Assembly (NCBI GenBank): GCA_937875395.1
Contig: CALNCU010000028.1
Span: 1 to 11,826 of the forward strand
Length of the DNA: 11,826 nucleotides
Source: an uncultured Armatimonadota bacterium
GTDB lineage: Bacteria > Armatimonadota > UBA5829 > DTJY01
Direction: 5' to 3'
Positions 6,195-11,826 of this stretch are shown here, piece by piece (position 1 is the stretch's first letter; every line of letters starts with the position of its first letter). The position numbers and the translations under genes are program-made. The notes beneath the pieces are model-generated. The model saw only the letters and a program-made list of their open reading frames with translations. It searched no databases and was not told where the DNA came from.

Positions 6195-7463
6195 TTGCTA
6201 CAATCTCTTATAGCAGCATTCAGACTGCCTGATCTAAGAAAACGCATTCTATTTGTATTTGGAATGTTTGCGGTCTACGTTGTAGGCCTGCATATTCCAG
6301 TTCCCGGAGTTGATCGTGCGGCAATGGAGCGGCTCTTTACTCAGGGCGGCCTGCTTGGTCTGCTTGATGTATTCTCCGGTGGCGCGCTTAAGCGGTACAC
6401 TATCTTTGCTATGGGTATAGCGCCGTATATTAATGCGTCAATTATTATGCAGTTGCTTTCAATTGCAGTGCCCAGCCTAGAGGCGCTCTCCAAGGAAGGG
6501 GAGCACGGGCGAAAGAAGATCTCGCAGTACACCAGGTATCTTACCGTGGGACTGGCAGCGCTTCAGGCAGTAGGTATGAACGCCATGTTCCAGAGGAGCG
6601 GAATCCTTGAGGCAACACCGTTTGTTTTCTTTCAGATAGTAATAACGCTTGCTGCCGGTACCGCCTTCCTTATGTGGGTGGGCGAGCAGATTACGGACCG
6701 CGGCATTGGAAACGGCGTATCTATGGTAATCTTTGCCGGAATTGTGGCAAGCCTTCCATTCCAAATCAGTCAGACCTGGGATCTGGTAAGCAAGCGGGCC
6801 ATCGGCATTCCAAGCGTGATAGCCTTCCTTACCCTCTTTATTGGTACGGTTGTGGGTATAGTTGCAATCCAGCAGGCTCAGAGGAAGATACCCATCCAGC
6901 ACGTAAAACGGGTTGTTGGAAATAAGGTGTATGGCGGATCGACATCGTTCCTTCCGCTAAGAGTGAACTCGGCGGGCGTGATACCCATCATCTTTGCCGT
7001 GTCCATCCAGCTCTTCCCTATGACGCTGGCGCAGTTCTTCCCGAATGTTCGGGGGCTTCAAGCCTTCTCAAACTGGCTTCAGCCGGGTAACAACATTTGG
7101 GCAAGTCTTATATATGCGCTCGTCATAGTATTCTTCACCTACTTCTACACCGCCGTAACATTCAACGTGACGGATGTGTCAGAGAACCTGAAGAAGTACG
7201 GCAGCTTTATCCCGGGAATCCGCCCCGGCAAGCCGACGCTGGATTACCTTGACAGGGTTATGACCAGGATAACACTTGCAGGCGCAATATTCCTGGCGCT
7301 TATCGCTCTGATGCAGTACTGGGCGCCGCAACTTACGGGCGTGCATACCTTCTATCTGATAGGTGGAACATCGCTCCTAATCGTTGTCGGTGTGGCGCTT
7401 GAGACAATGCAGGCAATAGAAGCCCATCTGCTCATGAGAAATTACGAAGGGTTCATTAAATAG
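6195..7463 (+). CDS. secY: Protein translocase subunit SecY
   Basis: SecY forms the protein-conducting channel of the SecYEG translocon in the inner membrane. The 422-residue protein has ten predicted membrane segments, the first near residues 17-33. Plug and TM2 signatures are visible: GGLLGLLDVFSGGALKRYTI (51-70) and AMGIAPYINASIIMQLL (72-88). The cytosolic loop VVGNKVYGGSTSFLPLRVNS (about 240-259) and the motif NVTDVSENLKKYGSFIPGIR (324-343) match family positions; Arg343 corresponds to the conserved Arg357 of E. coli, important for SecA-driven export. It starts at TTG, three nt after the rplO stop. The end MRNYEGFIK is usual. adk starts one base after the stop. Confidence 0.97.
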   Translation: MLQSLIAAFRLPDLRKRILFVFGMFAVYVVGLHIPVPGVDRAAMERLFTQGGLLGLLDVFSGGALKRYTIFAMGIAPYINASIIMQLLSIAVPSLEALSKEGEHGRKKISQYTRYLTVGLAALQAVGMNAMFQRSGILEATPFVFFQIVITLAAGTAFLMWVGEQITDRGIGNGVSMVIFAGIVASLPFQISQTWDLVSKRAIGIPSVIAFLTLFIGTVVGIVAIQQAQRKIPIQHVKRVVGNKVYGGSTSFLPLRVNSAGVIPIIFAVSIQLFPMTLAQFFPNVRGLQAFSNWLQPGNNIWASLIYALVIVFFTYFYTAVTFNVTDVSENLKKYGSFIPGIRPGKPTLDYLDRVMTRITLAGAIFLALIALMQYWAPQLTGVHTFYLIGGTSLLIVVGVALETMQAIEAHLLMRNYEGFIK

Positions 7464-7464
7464 T

Positions 7465-8091
7465 ATGAAGTTAGTACTCTTAGGGCCTCCGGGTGCCGGC
7501 AAAGGGACTCAGGCGGCGTTTATTGTAGAGAAATACGGTATTCCGCACATCTCCACCGGAGACATCCTCCGGGCGGCGGTGAAGGCCGGTACTGAACTAG
7601 GTAAACTTGCCGAGTCGTACATGTCCAAGGGCGAACTTGTTCCTGACGAAGTAGTAATAGGGGTTGCCATAGAGCGTCTGGCGCAGCCGGATTGCGCAAA
7701 AGGCTTCCTTTTAGACGGCTTCCCCAGGACAGTGGCCCAGGCAGAGGCTCTGGACAAAGAACTTGCAAAGCTGAACCGTCCGCTCTCCGCCGTGCTCAGT
7801 CTTGAAGTAGAAGAAGCAGAGGTAGTGCGCAGGCTCTCCGGCAGGCGAGTCTGTTCCGGCTGCGGAGCAATCTACACGGCAGCAGACAAAGCACTGTGCG
7901 AAACATGCAGCGGCCAGCTTATCACCCGGGCCGATGATCAGCCGGAAGCAATACGCCGCCGCATGCAGGTTTACAGAGAGCAGACCGAGCCCCTTGTAAA
8001 CTACTATGCAATGAAGGGGATCCTTAAACGCATACCTGCCGTGGGGGATGTAAAGGAAGTCTTTACAAGAATAGAAGCAGCACTTGGCTAA
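7465..8091 (+). CDS. adk: Adenylate kinase, zinc-type LID
   Basis: Adk catalyses ATP + AMP = 2 ADP in the cytosol. The 208-residue product has P-loop GPPGAGKGT (7-15), STGD (30-33), AMP-site LDGFPRT (83-89) and the Arg-rich segment near 164-166. The LID domain carries C130-x2-C133 and C145-x2-C148, the four-Cys zinc form common in Gram-positive and thermophilic bacteria. Eleven residues separate the two Cys pairs, about five fewer than in typical long-LID enzymes such as the Bacillus type, so the LID is slightly shortened. ATG lies one base after the secY stop; the only SD-like run (GAAGGG, 7446-7451) is 13 nt away, so translation probably depends on coupling to secY. Confidence 0.97.
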   Translation: MKLVLLGPPGAGKGTQAAFIVEKYGIPHISTGDILRAAVKAGTELGKLAESYMSKGELVPDEVVIGVAIERLAQPDCAKGFLLDGFPRTVAQAEALDKELAKLNRPLSAVLSLEVEEAEVVRRLSGRRVCSGCGAIYTAADKALCETCSGQLITRADDQPEAIRRRMQVYREQTEPLVNYYAMKGILKRIPAVGDVKEVFTRIEAALG

Positions 8092-8118
8092 ATTAGGCCG
8101 GGTAAAGGATATTCCGGG

Positions 8119-8883
8119 ATGATTATACTTAAATCCAGGGATGAAATAGAAAAAATGAGAGCGGCTGGCAAAGTTGTAGCGGCCGCCCTTGCAGAGATAA
8201 TGGAAAACGTTGTTCCCGGTGTGACCACCAGGGACATTGATCAAATGGCGGAGGAAGTAATCCTTGCGCATGGCGCCGTCCCCTCCTTTAAAGGATACAG
8301 AGGGTACCCGGCAACAGCGTGCATAGCCATAAACGACGAAGTAGTGCACGGAATACCGGGAGCCAGGGTACTTGAAGAAGGTGACATCGCAGGCATAGAC
8401 ATAGGCGCCATCCTTGCAGGATACCAGGGCGATTCAGCGGTCACCATCCCGGTAGGCAAAGTCTCACCGGAGGCGGAAAGACTTATAAAAGTAACTCGCG
8501 AAGCACTCTTTGCCGGGATTCGTGCAGCAAAGATAGGTAACCGGCTAAGCGATATTGGTCATGCAGTGCAGCAGCACGCAGAGAAATTCGGCTACTCCGT
8601 TGTCCGCGACCTTGTAGGCCACGGAATCGGCAGAGATATGCACGAAGATCCGCAAGTACCAAACTACGGACGCCCGGGACGGGGCCCAAAATTGCAGGAA
8701 GGAATGACTCTTGCAATTGAACCCATGGTAAACATGGGCGGGCCGGAGGTTGTAAGCCTCTCGGATGGGTGGACAATTGTCACGGCAGACAGAAGCCTGT
8801 CAGCGCACTTTGAGCATACCGTGGCAATAACAAAATCCGGGCCGGATATTCTTACCCTTCGCAAAGGCGAAACATATCCATAG
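8119..8883 (+). CDS. map: Methionine aminopeptidase, type I
   Basis: Map removes the initiator Met from nascent proteins. The 254-residue product has the pita-bread fold with all five metal ligands visible: Asp94, Asp105, His168 (in GHGIG), Glu201 (AIEPM) and Glu232 (HFEHT). Substrate-site His77 (VVHGIP) and His175 are also present. Residue 103, usually His in GYHGD, is Gln. There is no long N-terminal zinc-finger extension, which fits the short bacterial type Ia. ATG 8119 has AAAGGA (8104-8109) nine nt upstream. adk-map is the standard spc-operon order; infA would normally follow but does not. Confidence 0.97.
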   Translation: MIILKSRDEIEKMRAAGKVVAAALAEIMENVVPGVTTRDIDQMAEEVILAHGAVPSFKGYRGYPATACIAINDEVVHGIPGARVLEEGDIAGIDIGAILAGYQGDSAVTIPVGKVSPEAERLIKVTREALFAGIRAAKIGNRLSDIGHAVQQHAEKFGYSVVRDLVGHGIGRDMHEDPQVPNYGRPGRGPKLQEGMTLAIEPMVNMGGPEVVSLSDGWTIVTADRSLSAHFEHTVAITKSGPDILTLRKGETYP

Positions 8884-8890
8884 ATTTTTT
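8844..8890 (+). terminator. Candidate intrinsic terminator at the end of map
   Basis: Within the last codons of map, GGATAT (8844-8849) pairs with ATATCC (8874-8879), and inside it TTCGC (8858-8862) pairs with GCGAA (8867-8871) around an AAAG loop. Six T residues (8885-8890) follow five nt later. The stem is interrupted by an asymmetric interior loop (8 nt against 2), so it would be weak. Its position, just before a new promoter, supports a role in ending or attenuating spc-operon transcription. Confidence 0.35.
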
Positions 8891-8909
8891 GGTAATAGGG
8901 CAAGAGGGC

Positions 8910-8938
8910 TTGAAAAAGTTCCCGGATTAAGATATAAT
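8910..8938 (+). promoter_or_regulatory. Sigma-70-type promoter for the alpha operon
   Basis: TTGAAA (8910-8915) and TATAAT (8933-8938) are separated by exactly 17 nt. That is a perfect -10, a five-of-six -35 and an ideal spacer. The region just upstream (8884-8895) is A/T-rich and could act as an UP element. Transcription would begin near 8945, leaving a leader of roughly 130 nt before rpmJ. It lies in the only sizeable non-coding gap of the window, which strengthens the call. Confidence 0.8.
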
Positions 8939-8944
8939 TACTTT

Positions 8945-9077
8945 TCGTGCTTGCTGCCGTTCAACCCGGTGCAAATGCATCGCGGTCTGCAAGTAACCGA
9001 AGGTCCGGCAGGTTGAAAATCACCGCAAGCCGGCAGAGTGTTAAAATGCCTTCGGCGGCGAAAAGAGGAGGCAGTAA
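8945..9077 (+). promoter_or_regulatory. Structured 5' leader of the alpha operon (putative autoregulatory RNA)
   Basis: No gene is visible here. The continuous segment 8954-8966 can pair in nested fashion: CTGCCG (8954-8959) with CGGCAG (9031-9036), and TTCAACC (8960-8966) with GGTTGAA (9011-9017). CGGT (8967-8970) can continue with ACCG (8996-8999). A second CGGCAG (9006-9011) and the pair GCTTGC (8949-8954)/GCAAGC (9025-9030) offer competing folds. A small GCC-TTC-GGC hairpin (9048-9056) precedes the rpmJ SD. In E. coli, S4 represses the alpha operon through a leader pseudoknot; this leader could have a similar role with S4, encoded downstream. No known riboswitch class was recognised. Confidence 0.5.
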
Positions 9078-9191
9078 TTGAAAGTTAGAGCATCAGTTAA
9101 GAAAATTTGCGACAAATGTAAAATAATCCGCCGTGAAGGCGTTGTGCGGGTTATATGTAAGAATCCAAAGCATAAGCAGCGGCAAGGCTAA
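9078..9191 (+). CDS. rpmJ: 50S ribosomal protein L36, zinc-binding
   Basis: L36 is the smallest large-subunit protein and binds 23S rRNA near the peptidyl-transferase side. The 37-residue product, MKVRASVKKICDKCKIIRRE then GVVRVICKNPKHKQRQG, has the zinc ligands C11, C14, C27 and H32 and the standard length. The start is TTG, with AGGAGG (9066-9071) six nt upstream. It is the first gene after the promoter at 8910, taking the place that infA usually holds after map. Confidence 0.97.
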   Translation: MKVRASVKKICDKCKIIRREGVVRVICKNPKHKQRQG

Positions 9192-9206
9192 GCGGGGGTG
9201 TAGAAC

Positions 9207-9578
9207 TTGGCAAGAATAGCAGGAGTAGATCTGCCACGTGAGAAGCGCGTTGATGTAGCTCTCACCTATATTTTTGGAATCGGACCGACCAGCAGCACAA
9301 AGATCCTGGAAGAAACCGGGATTGGCGCAGCTACCCGCGTCCGCGATCTGACAGACGGAGAGATAAGCAAACTCCGCGAAGTCATAGAGCGGGAGTACCG
9401 GGTAGAGGGAGACCTCAGGCGGCAGATTACCATGAACATTCGGCGACTGATAGAGATCGGTTCATACCGTGGTCTCCGCCACCGCCGTGGGCTACCTGTG
9501 CGTGGGCAGCGTACCAGTACAAATGCGCGCACAAGGAAGGGTCCGAGACGCACAGTTAGTGCGAAGAGGAAGAAATAA
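9207..9578 (+). CDS. rpsM: 30S ribosomal protein S13
   Basis: S13 is in the head of the small subunit; it contacts P-site tRNA and forms bridges to L5 on the large subunit. The 123-residue protein opens MARIAGVDLPREKRVDVALTY (helix-two-turn-helix domain with YIFGIGPTSSTKIL) and ends with the basic tail RGLRHRRGLPVRGQRTSTNA followed by RTRKGPRRTVSAKRKK. It starts at TTG; the upstream GGGGGTG (9194-9200) is a usable SD six nt away. The gap from rpmJ is 15 nt. Confidence 0.97.
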   Translation: MARIAGVDLPREKRVDVALTYIFGIGPTSSTKILEETGIGAATRVRDLTDGEISKLREVIEREYRVEGDLRRQITMNIRRLIEIGSYRGLRHRRGLPVRGQRTSTNARTRKGPRRTVSAKRKK

Positions 9579-9593
9579 GGAGGTAACCCAAGG

Positions 9594-9989
9594 GTGGCAA
9601 AGAAAGTAAGCGCCGGCAGAGGCAAGCCGAAAGAGAAAAAGAATATAGCTCAAGGTGTAGTTCATATTCAGTCCACCTTTAACAACACGATTGTCTCCAT
9701 CACAGACGTGAAGGGCGATCTTGTTTCGTGGGCCAGTTCAGGCACCGTGGGTTTTAAGGGAACCAAGAAGGGTACGCCCTTTGCAGCACAGATGGCAGCC
9801 GAATCCTGCGCACGCAAAGCAATGGAACATGGGCTGAAGCGTGTGGATGTGGTAGTCAAAGGCCCCGGCTCCGGTCGGGAAACGGCCATTCGCTCCATGC
9901 AGGCCGTGGGACTTGAAGTAAACATCATAAAAGATGTTACGCCCGTCCCGCACAATGGTTGCCGTCCACCGAAGAGAAGAAGGGTTTAG
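9594..9989 (+). CDS. rpsK: 30S ribosomal protein S11
   Basis: S11 lies on the platform of the small subunit near the E site and the mRNA exit. The 131-residue product has GVVHIQSTFNNTIVSITD (about residues 21-38), KGTPFAAQMAAE, VVVKGPGSGRETAIRSMQ, and the end DVTPVPHNGCRPPKRRRV, all diagnostic. It starts at GTG with a strong AAGGAGGT (9577-9584) nine nt upstream, which overlaps the rpsM stop. The N-terminal Lys-rich run (KKVSAGRGKPKEKKN) is typical. rpsD follows after 13 nt. Confidence 0.97.
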   Translation: MAKKVSAGRGKPKEKKNIAQGVVHIQSTFNNTIVSITDVKGDLVSWASSGTVGFKGTKKGTPFAAQMAAESCARKAMEHGLKRVDVVVKGPGSGRETAIRSMQAVGLEVNIIKDVTPVPHNGCRPPKRRRV

Positions 9990-10002
9990 GAGAAGTTAGA
10001 TT

Positions 10003-10632
10003 ATGGCGAACACTGCACAAGCAGTATGCAGACTATGCCGCCGTGAGGGCGGAAAGCTTTTCTTGAAGGGAGAGCGCTGCTACTCTCGTAAGTGTGCTTT
10101 CGAGCGGAGAAGCTACGCCCCTGGCCAGCACGGTCAATCCGTAACCGGAAAGGTTAAGGAATACGGGCTTCAGCTCAGAGCGAAACAGAAGATGCGCCGC
10201 ATCTACGGCGTCCGTGAAAGACAGTTCAAGCTGTATATGGACGAAGCAGTACGGCAGCCGGGTGTAACCGGTGAAAATCTTATGCAGCAGCTTGAGATAA
10301 GGCTGGATAACGTAATATACAGGCTGGGTCTTGCAGTCTCCAGAGCGCAGGCGCGGGAGCTTGTAAGCCACGGGCACTTCACTGTAAACGGGCGGAAGGT
10401 AAACACCCCCTCGTTTCAGGTGAAGCCGGGCTATGTAATAGAAGTAAAAGAGGCCAGCAGAAGCCTACAGCCCATAACGGCCGCAATAGATTCCAGCGCA
10501 GGAGTACGCCTGCCCGCATGGCTTGAAGCCGATTATGAAAAGAGGCAGGGCAAGGTAACAAAAATACCTGCTCGCGAAGAGATAGATACGCAGGTTGAAG
10601 AGACCCTCATAGTAGAGTTCTATTCAAGATAA
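10003..10632 (+). CDS. rpsD: 30S ribosomal protein S4, zinc-type
   Basis: S4 nucleates assembly of the 5' domain of 16S rRNA, helps keep decoding accurate, and in E. coli represses the alpha operon. The 209-residue protein has an N-terminal zinc knuckle (C9, C12, C26, C31), as in Thermus, and the conserved block RRSYAPGQHGQ (about 34-44). The S4 RNA-binding domain follows, with RLDNVIYRLGLAVSRAQARE (about 101-120) and GHFTVNGRKVNTPSFQVKPG. The end LIVEFYSR is usual. ATG has AGGAGA (9988-9993) nine nt upstream. Its place in the alpha operon, rather than at a separate locus as in Bacillus, makes leader feedback on this operon plausible. Confidence 0.97.
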   Translation: MANTAQAVCRLCRREGGKLFLKGERCYSRKCAFERRSYAPGQHGQSVTGKVKEYGLQLRAKQKMRRIYGVRERQFKLYMDEAVRQPGVTGENLMQQLEIRLDNVIYRLGLAVSRAQARELVSHGHFTVNGRKVNTPSFQVKPGYVIEVKEASRSLQPITAAIDSSAGVRLPAWLEADYEKRQGKVTKIPAREEIDTQVEETLIVEFYSR

Positions 10633-10635
10633 TTT

Positions 10636-10692
10636 GGATGCATCCCATCTTTGGGGGTGTTCCTTGCGGGGAGCGGCTTAACCTTCGCTCCC
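10636..10692 (+). promoter_or_regulatory. Tandem hairpins in the rpsD-rpoA gap
   Basis: The 76-nt gap holds two stem-loops. The first pairs CATCCC (10641-10646) with GGGGTG (10654-10659, one G-U pair); its 5' side also overlaps a perfect 10-bp palindrome GGATGCATCC (10636-10645). The second is a perfect 7-bp stem, GGGAGCG (10669-10675) with CGCTCCC (10686-10692), with a 10-nt loop, ending six nt before the rpoA SD. No T-run follows, so termination is unlikely. A role in tuning rpoA translation or in mRNA cleavage is inference. Confidence 0.45.
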
Positions 10693-10708
10693 TGGATTGG
10701 AGACTTAT

Positions 10709-11725
10709 ATGGAACAGATTGTGCCGCGCATAGAGACGTTGGTCCAGAACAACACATACGGAAAGTTTATTGTGGAGCCGCTGGATCGGGGATTTGGTAT
10801 AACGCTCGGCAATTCATTAAGAAGAGTGCTGCTTTCCTCTATTCCGGGATCGGCAATTACTTCCGTAAAGATAGACGGAATTTTGCATGAGTTTGCGGCA
10901 ATCCCGGGTGTAAAAGAAGACACCACAGAACTTCTGCTCAATCTGAAGGATATTAATGTAAAAATTTATGCCGAAGGAGAGGTAGCGGAGCCTAAGACCG
11001 TCCGGATAGATATAAAAGGTGCCGGCCAGGTTACCGGCGCAGATATCCGCACCCCATCGGATGTTGAGATTGTAAACCCGGAAGCGTACATTGCCACGGT
11101 CAGCGATGAAGATGCAAACTTATCCGTTGAAATGACCGTGGAGCGGGGAAAAGGTTACGTCCTGCCGGAGTACCAGGAAGGGCAGAAGCCATCCATCGGA
11201 GTCATCCCGGTAGCCACTGCATTTACGCCTGTTACCAAGGTAAACTTTATTGTTGAGCCCACAAGAGTAGGTCATAAGACAGACTTTGACCGGCTCACCA
11301 TGGAGATTTGGACGAACGGAACCATACTGCCCAGCGATGCGCTCTCAGAGGCAGCAAAAATGATGAGCAAACTTCTGCGGATGTTTGCAGAGTTTTCCGG
11401 AGACTTCCGATCTGAAGAGTTCGCTGAAGAGGCCGAAGGTGGCGCAGAGGCCGAAGTCCGTGCGCCCGAAGCTCGTATAGAGGAGCTGGATTTCTCCGTT
11501 CGTACATACAACTGCCTTAAAAAGGCGAATATACTGACCGTTGGCGAACTTGTTCAGATAACGGAACAGGATCTTATGAACATTCGCAACTTCGGCAGAA
11601 AATCGCTGAGCGAAGTAAAAGAGAAGCTGTCTCAACTGGGCCTCAGCCTTAAGAATGGTATGGAAGAGGCAAGTACCCAGCCGGAGACTGAGTTTGAAGA
11701 TGAGGCAGAAGTCTCTGCAGAATAG
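10709..11725 (+). CDS. rpoA: DNA-directed RNA polymerase subunit alpha
   Basis: The alpha dimer is the scaffold for RNA polymerase assembly, and its CTD binds UP elements and activators. The 338-residue protein has the NTD dimer motif LGNSLRRVLLSSIPGSAIT (about residues 33-51), VEPTRVGHKTDFDRLTMEIW and the usual HEF and PGV loops. A linker rich in Glu and Ala (about 230-257) precedes a CTD with the key DNA-binding residues at E. coli-like positions: Arg265 in FSVRTYN and Asn268, with NIRNFGRKSLSEVKEKL after. The end is an acidic tail of about 20 residues. I chose ATG 10709 because GGAG (10699-10702) is six nt upstream and MEQIVPRIE fits family starts better than the in-frame TTG at 10697. Confidence 0.97.
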   Translation: MEQIVPRIETLVQNNTYGKFIVEPLDRGFGITLGNSLRRVLLSSIPGSAITSVKIDGILHEFAAIPGVKEDTTELLLNLKDINVKIYAEGEVAEPKTVRIDIKGAGQVTGADIRTPSDVEIVNPEAYIATVSDEDANLSVEMTVERGKGYVLPEYQEGQKPSIGVIPVATAFTPVTKVNFIVEPTRVGHKTDFDRLTMEIWTNGTILPSDALSEAAKMMSKLLRMFAEFSGDFRSEEFAEEAEGGAEAEVRAPEARIEELDFSVRTYNCLKKANILTVGELVQITEQDLMNIRNFGRKSLSEVKEKLSQLGLSLKNGMEEASTQPETEFEDEAEVSAE

Positions 11726-11826
11726 GCAGGCGGCTAGTACTTTGTAAACTTGGATTTGTAAGTTTAAACAAGGCTTCGGCAACGGCGTGCCAAGGCACTA
11801 GTGGGCCGAAGTATCCAAAACATATT
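11726..11826 (+). other. Non-coding tail after rpoA with two stem-loops
   Basis: rplQ normally starts within a few tens of bases after rpoA, but no L17 start is seen in these 101 nt. The first stem pairs AAACTT (11746-11751) with AAGTTT (11760-11765). The second pairs CTTCGGC (11774-11780) with GCCGAAG (11805-11811) and encloses GTGC (11787-11790) with GCAC (11795-11798). Neither is followed by a T-tract inside the window, so neither is a clear intrinsic terminator. It may be a leader for a gene just downstream (rplQ or other) or an mRNA-processing region. Confidence 0.45.

Noticed and set aside
8945..9040. Possible tRNA in the map-rpmJ gap
   Set aside because: No cloverleaf with a proper T-loop could be built; the GGTTGAAAATC segment lacks the TTC of a T-arm, and the pairing fits a leader hairpin better.
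11742..11769. Possible promoter after rpoA
   Set aside because: TTGTAA and TTAAAC are poor matches and the same bases form a hairpin; not supportable.
1..11826. Mobile elements, CRISPR arrays, defence or biosynthetic systems
   Set aside because: No transposase, integrase, direct-repeat array, or unfamiliar gene was found; every coding region belongs to a known housekeeping family.

Overview
The window is a bacterial ribosomal-protein super-locus, entirely on the + strand. It runs from the end of rplN through the spc operon (rplX, rplE, an EF-G-like GTPase gene, rpsN, rpsH, rplF, rplR, rpsE, rpmD, rplO, secY, adk, map) and then the alpha operon (rpmJ, rpsM, rpsK, rpsD, rpoA). Genes are packed with gaps of 1 to about 77 nt or short overlaps, and nearly all have a purine-rich Shine-Dalgarno sequence. 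The exception in spacing is a roughly 195-nt gap between map and rpmJ that separates the two transcription units.

Organism: a bacterium of moderate GC (about half by eye) with strong SD use, frequent TTG/GTG starts, frequent ATA isoleucine codons, and zinc-ribbon versions of S14, S4, L36, L24 and adenylate kinase. L30, SecY and the alpha subunit with a full CTD rule out Archaea and Eukarya. Gene order and protein types fit the Firmicutes/Chloroflexota/Armatimonadota side of the tree, but I cannot fix a phylum from sequence reading alone.

Layout: 1-257, end of rplN with an apparent frameshift; 313-1205, rplX-rplE; 1224-3305, an EF-G paralogue inserted between rplE and rpsN; 3324-6192, the block rpsN-rpsH-rplF-rplR-rpsE-rpmD-rplO; 6195-8883, secY-adk-map; 8884-9077, candidate terminator, a consensus sigma-70 promoter and a structured leader; 9078-11725, rpmJ-rpsM-rpsK-rpsD-rpoA; 11726-11826, a non-coding tail with stem-loops where rplQ would normally begin.

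The products work together: the r-proteins build both subunits, the EF-G-like protein acts (or once acted) as a translation GTPase on them, SecY exports nascent proteins, Map trims initiator Met, Adk balances adenylates, and RpoA links ribosome synthesis to transcription. I found no sign of a new defence, mobile or biosynthetic system. The points worth a second look are the EF-G-like insertion with altered switch residues, the rplN frameshift, the loss of infA from its usual slot with a promoter and leader there instead, and several inter-gene hairpins.
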